Numbered from the stretch's first letter, positions 26,178 through 34,770 are shown. The stretch: DNA of 64,000 nucleotides from Dyadobacter jiangsuensis (GCF_003014695.1 NZ_PYAS01000011.1:186001-250000), one strand, 5' to 3'. The notes: a model not told the origin generated them from the letters alone. Translations and numbers: made by a program.

Positions 26178-26510
26178 TTAGTGATAATCGACGGTCTCAA
26201 CGATGACGATTTCCGTAACCAATATTGTATTTACGGAATTATCGTTGGTCTTTGGGATAGGACTATTTCCAATTTCAAAAATTAGCCTATGATTAGGTGA
26301 AATATTTACTGCCCACTCGCCCTGTCGCTTGCCCTTTAGCGGGTGACAATTTGCCGCCGGGATTGTTATTAGTACGGCCAAGTTTGGGGCAGCCAGTATG
26401 TCATCTAGCCGTGCCGCTACCTTTTTTGCATTAACACCGAACGCTTTTTGTATCTCGGAGGCATTGCTAAGTTGCTTCTTAATCTTATTATTGGCGTAAC
26501 TAATCTCCAT
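26178..26510 (-). CDS. HigB-like toxin of the RelE/ParE superfamily
   Basis: This 110-residue basic protein ends in the ParE/HigB-type core: NCHPLKGKRQGEWAVNISPN, HRLIFEIGN and TEIVIVETVDYH. The last segment is the typical C-terminal strand of HigB homologues (xxVxIVxIxDYH). HigB toxins cleave ribosome-bound mRNA. The gene order toxin first, then HigA, is characteristic of higBA. The start lies just behind two TATCTTTG boxes, so a very short leader is likely. Together with the XRE-ImmA and beta genes it forms a three-gene operon. Confidence 0.8.
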   Translation of the reverse strand: MEISYANNKIKKQLSNASEIQKAFGVNAKKVAARLDDILAAPNLAVLITIPAANCHPLKGKRQGEWAVNISPNHRLIFEIGNSPIPKTNDNSVNTILVTEIVIVETVDYH

Positions 26511-26511
26511 G

Positions 26512-26557
26512 CAAAGATAAATTTAATTACCGAAAAAGGGTAAGATCTTCAAAGATA
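26512..26557 (-). promoter_or_regulatory. Tandem TATCTTTG boxes upstream of the toxin operon
   Basis: On the minus strand TATCTTTG occurs at 26550-26557 and again at 26512-26519. Both fit the Bacteroidota -7 box TAnnTTTG, and each is flanked by similar AT-rich sequence. They may be two start sites, or the repeats may be operators for the HigA-like protein. The rest of 26511-26872 holds no gene that I can see. Confidence 0.45.
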
Positions 26558-26872
26558 ATTTATTTTTCACAATTTATTCTTTTTATGAGGAAAAATTGAA
26601 TTAAATCAGGGGTGTCCTTAGTAATGAATCCAGTCCCCGCTTTTAAGAGCAGCAATTACTTGATTTCGCTGCTCCAAGAAGGAAATGGTTGATATGATGA
26701 TGGTTTCACATCGCTCGCCATGAAGACTGCGGTGGCTCAGCCAAGTCACTGTGGAGACAGACTGAGTCCATATGGCATTCGTGTTCTTAGATGCCGTTAG
26801 CCATCATGAGAGGAAATCGTGTTGTTGCTTTCGTTAAAAAGTGGCTACTTTCAGTACAACGAATCATAAAAT

Positions 26873-27106
26873 ATGGAAACGGTCAAAGTAATTATCGGGA
26901 AGGGCAAAGGTTTGTACGGCGCTTATAGTGAAAATGCTCCCGGGATTTGGGGCGAGGGTTCGAGCGTTGCGGAAGTAAAGCGTTCGTTTAAAGAAGCTAT
27001 CGAACTTTATATTGAGTACAACGAGCCGGGAAAGGTACCTGCGATCTTAAGCGGCGAATACGATCTTAAATGGGAATTCGAGGAAGAAGGGACAATTAGT
27101 GGCTAA
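26873..27106 (+). CDS. HicB-like antitoxin, orphan
   Basis: This 77-residue protein has the HicB-type beta-alpha-beta pattern: VKVIIGKGKGLYGAYSENAP, then GIWGEGSSVAEVKRSFKEAI and ELYIEY. This is the degraded RNase-H-like fold of HicB antitoxins. No HicA toxin (a roughly 60-residue dsRBD-like protein) is found on either side, so it is orphan. Orphan HicB proteins in mobile elements may neutralise other toxins or serve as regulators. It is short but complete. Confidence 0.7.
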   Translation: METVKVIIGKGKGLYGAYSENAPGIWGEGSSVAEVKRSFKEAIELYIEYNEPGKVPAILSGEYDLKWEFEEEGTISG

Positions 27107-27249
27107 AAGGATCTTTTGTCGGGGCATTCACTTTGGACTAGCTTGTATAAAGGCAATATTTACGAATTTTGCACCATGCCTGAACTTTCATAATTTGATT
27201 AACTCTTAGACATTATTCAACAGAACCAACGAGCGGTTAACCAACCTTT

Positions 27250-27606
27250 ATGATTTACAAAGAAGTTCCAGAGTTCTATTCTGATACGCAAAATGGCCTT
27301 GATAGCAATGATCCGGACGTGGTGCTATCGGCACTCCTTTCGACGGTTATGAAAGGCAGTAGCTATGACCTCTCAGTATCCACTACTAGCCGGTTTCTTT
27401 CGCATCCTGATAAATACATTCGGGGAGCAGCCGTTGAATGTATTTCCCACATTGCCAGAATATGGAATATAGTGCCTGTAGATTTTTTATCTCACGTAAA
27501 TCTTGCGTTGAATGATTCCGACGGGTGGGTAAAGGGTAAGGCTGAAAACGCAGTTGATGACCTTGAAGTGTTTATCAAGGGTTATAAACGCCCTAAGACA
27601 GTTTAG
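27250..27606 (+). CDS. HEAT-repeat-like small protein
   Basis: This 118-residue protein has two or three helical pairs: DPDVVLSALLSTVM, then HPDKYIRGAAVECISHIARI and DSDGWVKGKAENAVDDLEVF. The GWVKGKAENA / YIRGAAVECI pattern is that of HEAT repeats. Small HEAT proteins often serve as immunity or adaptor proteins, for example against polymorphic toxins. It is 143 bases after the HicB-like gene. No toxin is adjacent, so the function is open. Confidence 0.6.
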   Translation: MIYKEVPEFYSDTQNGLDSNDPDVVLSALLSTVMKGSSYDLSVSTTSRFLSHPDKYIRGAAVECISHIARIWNIVPVDFLSHVNLALNDSDGWVKGKAENAVDDLEVFIKGYKRPKTV

Positions 27607-27701
27607 CTTTACATATTACTACTGGCCGATAGGCCGGACTAAACTCTAACATTGGTTTAGCCCGGCGTGGGAGGTGAGAATGTAAGGCGACCCGCGCTTA
27701 C

Positions 27702-27974
27702 TTACTCGTTCGGAAGAACGATTTTATTCCCATCTTCGTCATACTTATAGGTTATCCGTCTCACGCGCAGAATGCCATTCTCGTCATGATACCGCTCCGA
27801 GTCAATCCATGTCATACTTGACACGATTTTGGCCTTTGGTTCGTCCGGATCACGTTGCTTCACCTTTCTGAAATTCCCCTTTTTGTAGGTGCCGATTCCA
27901 GGCATAAAGCCCCATTCGTCATTGTCATTTCCGTACGCGTTGGTTCTTGTCGATTCATCAACAAATTTGCTCAT
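27702..27974 (-). CDS. Small acidic/basic protein next to the RimK-like ligase
   Basis: This 90-residue protein has no family that I recognise. It is highly charged: the N-terminal third is Asn/Asp-rich (NAYGNDNDEWGFMPGIGTYK), the middle is basic (FRKVKQRDPDEPKAK), and the C-terminus is DEDGNKIVLPNE. It lacks cysteine, a signal peptide and a membrane segment. It lies 80 bases downstream of the RimK-like ATP-grasp gene on the same strand and is probably co-transcribed. A modification substrate of that ligase is one possibility; this is inference only. Confidence 0.6.
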   Translation of the reverse strand: MSKFVDESTRTNAYGNDNDEWGFMPGIGTYKKGNFRKVKQRDPDEPKAKIVSSMTWIDSERYHDENGILRVRRITYKYDEDGNKIVLPNE

Positions 27975-28054
27975 TGTTATTCACGTTTAGTGGTTATAGT
28001 GTTTGAAAGTGGTGTGCGTATCCGCGATTGAACACGCACACTGGTGTTTTAAGG

Positions 28055-29131
28055 TTATACGGCTTGCCTTGATTTGAGAAATGTAAGCATTGCTCTCTCG
28101 TTGTACGTCAAGATTCCCTTCGCTTCTTTTGATTGCAGGGTTTGAAGTTGAGATAAATTTTTAGGGTCGCCTAAAAATATTTCATTATCAATTGAACTGT
28201 TTGGTGTGGGTTTCTCGACGCTCGCATTTTTAGCCGCCTGTCCGGATTTTACTTTGCTTTCGATGTGTTTCACGAGATCAACAAAGTAATTGTGGCCGGT
28301 GATGTCTATGATTTTTGTTCCGGGATTTCCGTTAACTTCGATCACATAAGATCTGCCTTCTCTGTCGGTCATTATATCGACACCGGCAAATTCTAGTCCT
28401 AAGACTTTGGCAGATTGAACGCACATTTTCTCTTGGTCGGCAGTCAGTGTGATCTTTGTTCCGGAGCCCCCTTGCGAGATGTTGGCTCGGAAGTCTTTGC
28501 TGCCGGTTCGTTCCATAGCTACCACCACCTTATCGCCGACAACAATGGCTCTGACATCCTTACTGCCGGTATCGATGTACCGTTGAAGCATTATGTCAAT
28601 ATCATGACCCCAAAAGGACTCGAGAGTCGTATTCGTCTGCTCCTTGTCCTTACAAATCATAACGCCCATACCCTGTGAGCCTTTGAGTACTTTGGCAATG
28701 ACAGGCAGATCTCCCAGCTTCTTCATGATAAAGTCAACGTGAGAAGCTTTCTGAGCAAAAACAGTGAGAGGGGCTCGAATGCTTTCGGCGCTTAACCGCA
28801 TGACCGTTTTCATTTTGTCCTGCGCAAGAAGCAAGCCGTGGGCGCTTTGCGGACAGTAGATCCCCAGGTTCTCGGTAATGTGCTGCAAGATGGTAGCGCC
28901 AAAGGTGAGGTTGCTACCGATGCGACTGATGACGGCGTCAAAGCCGCGTACATGAAGGCGCTCCGGTGTGGATAAGTCGGCCTTGCCGTTGTAGATACGG
29001 TCGTAGCCATTGACGCTCTCGGATACGTAAAGATAGAGGTCGCCGGGGTTGTGGCGTTCAAACTGATGCTCCTTGAGAGCTTCGACAAGGTGGCGAGAGG
29101 GTGTCCCGGTGGACAAGATGAGCATTCGCAT
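28055..29131 (-). CDS. RimK-like ATP-grasp ligase
   Basis: This 358-residue protein has the RimK/ATP-grasp fold. QDKMKTVMRLSAESIRAPLT opens the ATP-grasp part, VIAKVLKGSQGMGVMI is the glycine-rich loop, and VRAIVVGDKVVVAMERTGSK is typical of RimK. AGVDIMTDREGRSYVIEVNG with NPGTKI forms the metal site (Asp, Glu, Asn). RimK relatives add glutamate or other amino acids to the C-terminus of proteins or to cofactors. The last 80 residues, after VKSGQAAKN, are an extension without a recognised domain. It has its own promoter and a small co-directional gene downstream. A ligase in an integrated element is unusual. Confidence 0.82.
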   Translation of the reverse strand: MRMLILSTGTPSRHLVEALKEHQFERHNPGDLYLYVSESVNGYDRIYNGKADLSTPERLHVRGFDAVISRIGSNLTFGATILQHITENLGIYCPQSAHGLLLAQDKMKTVMRLSAESIRAPLTVFAQKASHVDFIMKKLGDLPVIAKVLKGSQGMGVMICKDKEQTNTTLESFWGHDIDIMLQRYIDTGSKDVRAIVVGDKVVVAMERTGSKDFRANISQGGSGTKITLTADQEKMCVQSAKVLGLEFAGVDIMTDREGRSYVIEVNGNPGTKIIDITGHNYFVDLVKHIESKVKSGQAAKNASVEKPTPNSSIDNEIFLGDPKNLSQLQTLQSKEAKGILTYNERAMLTFLKSRQAV

Positions 29132-29161
29132 TAGTGTGTTGTGTTAAATTAAAGAATGTGT

Positions 29162-29192
29162 CAAAATTCGGTTTGGACGTTGGAAAAGCAAA
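29162..29192 (-). promoter_or_regulatory. Promoter of the RimK-like gene
   Basis: On the minus strand TTTG (29189-29192) is followed after exactly 19 bases by GAATTTTG (29162-29169). This fits the Bacteroidota -33/-7 pair (TTTG, TAnnTTTG) with one mismatch. The expected start lies about 25 bases before the ATG at 29131. The 283-base gap up to the primase gene has no other feature. Confidence 0.55.
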
Positions 29193-29414
29193 GGACAGGT
29201 TTTTCTAGGGTGGTTTTTGAGTCGTCACAGATATTCGGAATTATTAAATTGGAAATTTCTAAAATGTCAAAGGGCGGGATCAAGAGAGAGATTTTCGCCT
29301 TAAAAAATGTCTTTCAAAAATGTAATTACTTGATTTTGAAATGTTTGATAGGGAATTCGTGGCAAAAAAGGTGCAACTTTTTGAAAATAACATAGTTTGC
29401 TGATTTTCAGTAAC

Positions 29415-30335
29415 TTATTTGGTTGAGTTGGTGGGTGCTTCGCGCTTCGAGCTGATCATTTCGGAAAAGTCCGTAAATCCTGTGTAGACACTCGCCCGAT
29501 CAAGAAATGGAAATTTCCATTTTTCAATCTGTTGCATGGCCTTTTTGCCCGTAGCGTCGTGATCAAGGAAAGTATATATTTTCTGATAGCTAGAAAGGAT
29601 TTGCTTTGCGGCGCTGAGATTGGCCGTCGAGTTCAGGACTAGCACGTCGTGCCTGGGTTTAGGCACATCGTAGTAGACCAATGCTGATAGGAAATCAAAG
29701 AAGCCCTCGAATAAAGACAACGCACTGCTATCGGTTCCCCGGATCAAAGTAGTGGCCTTAGAGCCAATACAAGATTTAAAATCCTTTCCTCCGATTTTGT
29801 TGCGCAGCTCGTAGCCACCCTTGTCACTTTTGAACCCTAATGCATAATATTGCTTGCCCTTGTTTTGGTAATGTACCTCGCAGCAATATCGAGCCGCTAA
29901 AAGAAAAGGAATGGATCTGCTTTGGGCGTATCGTATCAGTGAGGGGCTTTGAAGCTTAACGACTTTAACCAGGCGTCGATTTTCCGGTGCTGGGAGATTG
30001 TATTTTGCCTGCCGATCAGTTTGCCTGCCATAGGCTTCAAACTGTTCATGAACACTTGGCTCACCATTCCAGGCTGACAGATGTCGGCAAGCTTCGAGAT
30101 ACCCAACGTTCCTAAGCAAACTCACCAACCGAATAATATCTCCTTTTTCGCCTGCGAAATCGTTGAATACGTTTTTCAGACGGTTGACGAAAAATGACGG
30201 GGTTTGCTCCTGCCTGATGGGGGAAAAGTATTGAAGTTCGTGGCCTGTCTGATGGACGGGGAAGAAGCCTAATGAGCCGAGATATTCCCAAATCGGTATG
30301 GCTTTTATTTCCGCTTTTGATTTTTCAATGAGCAT
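29415..30335 (-). CDS. TOPRIM/CHC2-type DNA primase of the element
   Basis: This 306-residue protein starts with a DnaG-like N-terminal part (LQYFSPIRQEQTPSFFVNRL, then NDFAGEKGDIIRLVSLL). In DnaG this part carries a CHC2 zinc finger; here the cysteines are missing. The TOPRIM domain follows, with LFEGFFDFLSAL (Glu) and FLDHDATGKKA (Asp-x-Asp). Such short primases prime replication of Bacteroidota plasmids and mobilisable elements. It lies next to an iteron-like region and the VapE-type ATPase, which together look like a replication module. Confidence 0.82.
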   Translation of the reverse strand: MLIEKSKAEIKAIPIWEYLGSLGFFPVHQTGHELQYFSPIRQEQTPSFFVNRLKNVFNDFAGEKGDIIRLVSLLRNVGYLEACRHLSAWNGEPSVHEQFEAYGRQTDRQAKYNLPAPENRRLVKVVKLQSPSLIRYAQSRSIPFLLAARYCCEVHYQNKGKQYYALGFKSDKGGYELRNKIGGKDFKSCIGSKATTLIRGTDSSALSLFEGFFDFLSALVYYDVPKPRHDVLVLNSTANLSAAKQILSSYQKIYTFLDHDATGKKAMQQIEKWKFPFLDRASVYTGFTDFSEMISSKREAPTNSTK

Positions 30336-30430
30336 CTCCTTTTTCTTTTAGCGGTAAACTTGGAAAAGTATACTCAGTACCGAACGCGACAAACTGTTAT
30401 GTGCAGCTAGCGGCATGAGATTTAAAATTA

Positions 30431-30668
30431 TGGTTACCTGCTTACCTAAATTAATTTTCTAAGTATTTAACTAGTTGATAATTAGTCTATTAGTTTGTTA
30501 TTTCTTAGGTAGGTAGGCAATAGTTATGGTTACCTGAATTTGCCGTGCCTACCTATACCGTGTTTCAGGTAAGCAGGTAAGTAGAGACAATGGTTACCTA
30601 CTTGAAAATTGTCGATATAATTCATTGATTATTAGTTATTTGAAATTTTTTAGGTAAGCAGGTAACCA
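30431..30668. repeat. Iteron-like repeats with 20-bp terminal inverted repeats, candidate replication origin
   Basis: The 20-mer TGGTTACCTGCTTACCTAAA at 30431-30450 is repeated exactly inverted at 30649-30668. Between them are further copies of the GGTAAGCAGGTA / TACCTGCTTACC theme: near 30505 (TAGGTAGGTAGG), 30527 (GGTTACCTGA), 30565 (CAGGTAAGCAGGTAAG) and 30592 (GGTTACCTACTTG). The intervening DNA is AT-rich. The region fills the gap between the primase and the VapE-type gene, a usual place for an origin. Confidence 0.75.
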
Positions 30669-30672
30669 ATTT

Positions 30673-31863
30673 TTAATGTAGTGTTTGAATGTAATATCCC
30701 TTCACGGACATTTTATGATCCGTATATCCTGAGACGCGTTGAAAGCCAAGCATGGTCATTGCTCGGCCTATCTGATTGGTATAAAGCTTTATAGAAGTCT
30801 TTCCGTTAAGATATTCTCTTATCTGCGTAGGGGTCTTGAATTCGGCATTCATGTCCCCTTTATGGGAGGGCTTCATGTATCTGCTTATAATGTCGACTTC
30901 GTCCGAAACTTTTATAAAGTTCTTGTTGATTATCTCCTGCTGTTGTATTTCGGACTTAGACAATTGGTGGTTAAAGCCGGATTTGAAAAGGGCATATGCT
31001 TGTGCCCATATCTTGTTAATGTCTAATTTTGAGTAACCGTTCGAGCCTCCGTTGTCATGGTTTATCGAGTTCACGATGAACGGCAGCCAACGAACATTCC
31101 CGGTCTCGTCTGTCAAAAACTCAACTTGGTTGGTAGAAGCTACAAAGCTTGCACGTCGCTGGAACGTCGCCTCGTAGTTCGCAAACTTAGGAGTGTATCG
31201 GATTGTGGATTCGGATAGGACGGATTTGAATTCATTATTGAGCTCTTTCTTTTCAAAGGACGCGAGCTCGTCCAGGTTGATAATGAAGTTTTGAACTAAT
31301 GCAATAAGCCCCTCTTTCTTACCAAAATCGAAGCCTTTCCGAGCATATTCCTTCAAGGCGGGAGGTATGAGAAAGTCCAAGAATCTAGTTTTGCCGTCGT
31401 TTTGCTTCCCAACGAGAGTCAGACATTGCTTGTTAAATCCCGATTCGCCGGTTGCTTGTGCTACACAGCGCACGAGGTGCATTTTAAACATATGCTTCCA
31501 CCAGTCCGGATTGTCCGTTTCAACATAGGACGCGAGTTCTTCGATGTAATCCGGGTCAGTCTCTTTCCAGGCCGGAAGTTTCTCGAAATAGTGCTTAAAA
31601 GGATCAAAGCGCTGTATTCTTGAAGAACCGAGAAGCGCTTTTAACTCATCTTTGAATTTCGTGAAGCCATATTCATATAGCTCATAGATTAAATTATTCT
31701 CGTCGATAGGAGAGAAGTAATCATTGGTGCCTGTGAGGCGGCTTTCTATTTTTTGAGTTACGCAGTTGATGCGGAGCTCGTACCGCGAGTTTAGAAACTC
31801 TTGAATTTCTAGTATCCGAGGCTTTCTCCCGCTCGTATTTCTTGTTAAGGGGCTATTATTCAT
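30673..31863 (-). CDS. VapE/VirE-type P-loop ATPase (phage/plasmid replication helicase family)
   Basis: This 396-residue protein has Walker A LVGKQNDGKTRFL near residues 152-164, Walker B FIINLDEL, and RRASFVASTNQVEFL with the sensor Asn. This is the VapE/VirE (superfamily 3-like) ATPase region. The N-terminal part (YFEKLPAWKETDPDYIEELA) is the usual lead-in of this family. VapE-type proteins serve in replication of phage satellites (SaPI-like) and integrative elements. It is adjacent to iteron-like repeats and a primase, and upstream of it lie the coiled-coil and integrase genes. A primase domain is absent here and provided separately. Confidence 0.82.
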   Translation of the reverse strand: MNNSPLTRNTSGRKPRILEIQEFLNSRYELRINCVTQKIESRLTGTNDYFSPIDENNLIYELYEYGFTKFKDELKALLGSSRIQRFDPFKHYFEKLPAWKETDPDYIEELASYVETDNPDWWKHMFKMHLVRCVAQATGESGFNKQCLTLVGKQNDGKTRFLDFLIPPALKEYARKGFDFGKKEGLIALVQNFIINLDELASFEKKELNNEFKSVLSESTIRYTPKFANYEATFQRRASFVASTNQVEFLTDETGNVRWLPFIVNSINHDNGGSNGYSKLDINKIWAQAYALFKSGFNHQLSKSEIQQQEIINKNFIKVSDEVDIISRYMKPSHKGDMNAEFKTPTQIREYLNGKTSIKLYTNQIGRAMTMLGFQRVSGYTDHKMSVKGYYIQTLH

Positions 31864-31978
31864 TTTGTTGTATGTAAGTGTTGCTGTCTTATGACGAATC
31901 GGGGTTAAGGCTCGGTATCGTCCGAGCCTTCTTGATTCCTACGGGCCAAATGATCGTTGTTGAATCAGTTTGAGAAAG

Positions 31979-32206
31979 CTACCTTTTCCTGTTTTCCGAC
32001 TTCGCTTTGCTCAAAGCACTTTCGAGTTCAACCAGTTTTTTAAGCATAGATAGCTCCGTCGCGAACTGGTCAGAGGCTAAGTTGAAGAGCTTTGTTTGCT
32101 GGCTTTTGTAGAACTCATTTTCAGACTGTAAGCCTTCAAGTCTTATCCTTAATGCCTCATTTTGTAGCGTAAGGATCTTTATTTTAGATCGTTTATTTTT
32201 CATCAT
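31979..32206 (-). CDS. Small coiled-coil protein
   Basis: This 75-residue, strongly charged protein is almost entirely heptad-like (ILTLQNEALRIRLEGLQSEN, then LSMLKKLVELESALSKAK). No family is recognised. Its start overlaps the stop of the integrase at 32203 by 4 bases, so it is translationally coupled to that gene. A DNA-bending or recombination accessory role is possible from this coupling only. Confidence 0.55.
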   Translation of the reverse strand: MMKNKRSKIKILTLQNEALRIRLEGLQSENEFYKSQQTKLFNLASDQFATELSMLKKLVELESALSKAKSENRKR

Positions 32207-33468
32207 TGTGCCATTGATAGTGGGGTGATCGCTTGGATGTCTCTGATAACTCTTTCTGGTCGTGTGACTGAATAATGCCGCTGCGTGGTTTTCGTATTCG
32301 TATGCCCCAACATTGCCGAAACGGATTCTAATGGTGCTCCTTTTGTCAAAAAGAGTGTAGCGGCAGTACGGCGCGCGACATGTGATGTGAGCGTTTTATT
32401 TAAGCCTACCAACCCAGCCAGTTGTTTTAAATGGACGTTGTATTTCTGGTTGCTGATCATGGGTATTAACAGCCCCTTCTCCTTTCTAACTGGGTGGTCT
32501 GCGAACGAGTTAATGATTTTTCTCGCTTCCATTGTAAGGGGAATAATGGACTCCGTTCCCGTCTTGGAGCGATCTATTTTGAGATATTCAGCGCCCGTTT
32601 TTTCGTCGGCTATGATATTGGATTCGGAGACGCGAACCAATTCCGCATAGGGTAGGCCAGTGTAGCATTGGAAAATGAAAGCAGTTCGGATGTGGTCGAC
32701 CGCCGGAGCAAAAATTGCAGCTGTTCTTAATTTGTCAACTTCGGCCTCTGTTAGGCGCTCTGTTTGTAGTTTGTCAAATTTGCGGCGATAGTTCATAAAC
32801 GGATTGCGGACAATCCATTCATTTTCAACGGCGAAATTGAGCATTCGCTTGAAATGCTCAACAACCATGCAAGCATAATTGTTGGAGTGGTTGAACCGCT
32901 TTTGCAGCCAAAGCAAGAAGCGGTGTGCATCTGCCGGCTTAACATTTTGGATCTCCCCGTCCTTCCCGTACGACTCAGCAGAAAATAAGTTTATCAGCTT
33001 GTTCCAAGTAGCCATTTTCTTGAACGTGGCCAGCGAGGTTCGACCGAGTTCGTATTCTTCGGTTCTTTGTTTGTGAAACCGATCGATGCAGTGTAGCAGG
33101 TTGCTTTGCTGTTTTTTAGGGCTAATGCCATTGGCCAGCATCCACAGCTCTTCAAGTTTAATTGAGCGGCCAGCTAAACGGAAATCAGCCTGCGCTGAAT
33201 GAACGCGAGCTACAATATCATTTAATATCGTGTTGAAAGCGTGGTTGTTAGTAAATCGCTGTGTCTGAGTGTCAAACTCGCCTTTCGAGCATTTTAGACC
33301 GGTTGAGCGATCGTAACGCTTGCCGTTACATGTAAGTCTGCAATAAATCACAGTACTTTTACTAGTATGCTGCCAAAAAAGAACGGAAACTCTACCAGCC
33401 GCTTTTGAATCGTAAGTGAGTTGCGGAATGGGGATTTTTTGGATTTTTGCTAATTTTGCCACGATCAT
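32203..33468 (-). CDS. Tyrosine recombinase/integrase lacking the canonical first Arg
   Basis: This 421-residue protein has the Bacteroidota integrase layout. The N-terminal arm-binding domain reads VSVLFWQHTSKSTVIYCRLT, a SAM-like core-binding domain is in the middle, and the catalytic domain ends in HVARRTAATLF, MLGHTNTKTTQRHYS with the nucleophile Tyr. In box I, where TGLR is usual, it reads TGLPYAEL, so Arg is replaced by Pro. IntDOT of CTnDOT also lacks this Arg, so activity is possible. It is the second integrase in the element and lies inside it, next to the replication module. It may belong to a nested element or serve in a second recombination step. Confidence 0.85.
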   Translation of the reverse strand: MIVAKLAKIQKIPIPQLTYDSKAAGRVSVLFWQHTSKSTVIYCRLTCNGKRYDRSTGLKCSKGEFDTQTQRFTNNHAFNTILNDIVARVHSAQADFRLAGRSIKLEELWMLANGISPKKQQSNLLHCIDRFHKQRTEEYELGRTSLATFKKMATWNKLINLFSAESYGKDGEIQNVKPADAHRFLLWLQKRFNHSNNYACMVVEHFKRMLNFAVENEWIVRNPFMNYRRKFDKLQTERLTEAEVDKLRTAAIFAPAVDHIRTAFIFQCYTGLPYAELVRVSESNIIADEKTGAEYLKIDRSKTGTESIIPLTMEARKIINSFADHPVRKEKGLLIPMISNQKYNVHLKQLAGLVGLNKTLTSHVARRTAATLFLTKGAPLESVSAMLGHTNTKTTQRHYSVTRPERVIRDIQAITPLSMAQ

Positions 33469-33623
33469 AAATGTTTAGTTTTGAGGAATTGGACATGAAG
33501 ATATTGAGCCCGATGTCTGCCAGGACGCGGGCTTTTTGCTGTTCAGGAAATTGACGGATAGGGATTTTTTAGCGTTTAGTCGCTGAAAATGAGTGTCGGT
33601 ATGAAAGTGAGAATGTTTGACTG

Positions 33624-33905
33624 CTACCGCAGCATTTTTGAAAAGAAGCCTGAAATATCAGACGAAGCTACATATACGCATCCTCCAACTTTATGTGTAG
33701 GGAAAAGGCCTGATCGCTTGTAAGCTTCAAACTTTGCTCGAGATATGCCTAGCAGTTTGCAAGCCTCGGTGGGCCGATACCACTCTTTTTTGGGGATTTC
33801 GCTGTTTGATTTGATTTTGCTGGCGAGATAGTCGACTCTACGAGTGAGATTGTCGATTTGCAGTTGCATTTCTGCGTTGTTCGAAGGTTTTAACGGACTG
33901 TTCAT
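33624..33905 (-). CDS. Excisionase-like helix-turn-helix protein
   Basis: This 93-residue protein has a short coiled-coil start (MQLQIDNLTRRVDYLASKI) and then an HTH_17/excisionase-type winged helix: WYRPTEACKLLGISRAKFEA, YKRSGLFPTHKVGG, CVYVASSDISGFF. Such proteins bend DNA in excision or regulate the integrase or primase. Its position between the two integrase genes fits. Confidence 0.75.
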   Translation of the reverse strand: MNSPLKPSNNAEMQLQIDNLTRRVDYLASKIKSNSEIPKKEWYRPTEACKLLGISRAKFEAYKRSGLFPTHKVGGCVYVASSDISGFFSKMLR

Positions 33906-33958
33906 ATTGCGTGGTTATGATTACATATAACTTCTGCAATACTACGAAAAATGCTATC

Positions 33959-33997
33959 AAAAAAGTGTTAGCAGTTAAAAATTAATAACACTTTTTT
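33959..33997 (-). terminator. Rho-independent terminator
   Basis: AAAAAAGTGTTA at 33959-33970 pairs with TAACACTTTTTT at 33986-33997 (12 bp, 15-base loop). On the minus strand it ends in TTTTTT directly after the stop of the 254-residue gene, so it should end the integrase transcript. Confidence 0.75.
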
Positions 33998-34760
33998 AAT
34001 GGTCGAGATCGTATATGGCCTTAAGTGTCTGTAGGTCAGTTGATATATCTTCTCCAGTTTGAGCGTAAGTTTCGAGGATTTTGTTGCTTACGTACTCATT
34101 GAAGAAAATAAAGTCTGCAAGAAGTTCTCCGGCAGGGCCATGCATGGCGTTCAAAACCGGGTTTACCCAGCGTTCTAGGTGTCTGAAAAAGAATGCAGAA
34201 ACTTTGGACTTGCTGGAGATTGCAGTAATTATTTGATCAAGACCTTCTACACCGACACATTTCAGGATTTTGGCCAGTGCTAAAGAGTCTGCTAGTTTTG
34301 ATTGATGGGGAACGAGGCTCTTAAATGCTTTGTAATCAACACCTTTATTCCGGATAAGATTGATATGAAAGTCTCGATTGACATAGTTCTCGACAATGTC
34401 AGGGAAAGATCTCAATGAGAGAAACTCTTTAAAATCGATTAGCCAATCGGTAATACGAAAATAGTCTCCAAATTTGTCAATGTAATTTCCCAAGTGCTCT
34501 TTGATAAGGCTGGTTTCTTGCTCGACAAATAGGGTAATCAGTGGATCTTGGATAATCTCATCAATTTTGTTTGAACCAAACCAAAGGGGGATTTGGCTTC
34601 TGAAGTAGCTTTGTTGTTTTTTTGCCCTGACGCGAATATAAAGAGGGTTTGTCAAGCCTTCTTGTTGCTTTTTACTAGAATACAACTCATAAGCAACGGA
34701 GATTTTATATTCCGTTTTATGCTTTTTATAAGGGCCTCTTGCTCTTGGTTGTGCTTCCAT
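33996..34760 (-). CDS. Integrase-linked protein of unknown function
   Basis: This 254-residue protein has no family that I can name. Its N-terminus (YKISVAYELYSSKKQQEGLT, NPLYIRVRAKKQQSYFRSQI, PLWF) recalls the three-stranded arm-DNA-binding domain of Bacteroidota integrases, but no catalytic domain follows. The rest is helical. It starts 10 bases after the stop of the outer integrase and ends in a terminator, so the two form an operon. A recombination accessory or regulator is the natural guess. Confidence 0.55.
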   Translation of the reverse strand: MEAQPRARGPYKKHKTEYKISVAYELYSSKKQQEGLTNPLYIRVRAKKQQSYFRSQIPLWFGSNKIDEIIQDPLITLFVEQETSLIKEHLGNYIDKFGDYFRITDWLIDFKEFLSLRSFPDIVENYVNRDFHINLIRNKGVDYKAFKSLVPHQSKLADSLALAKILKCVGVEGLDQIITAISSKSKVSAFFFRHLERWVNPVLNAMHGPAGELLADFIFFNEYVSNKILETYAQTGEDISTDLQTLKAIYDLDH

Positions 34761-34770
34761 AGGTGACTAG

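Noticed and set aside
29156..29395. 79-codon plus-strand frame between the RimK-like and primase genes
   Set aside because: It overlaps the RimK promoter, has no family likeness and biased composition; the region reads better as a control region.
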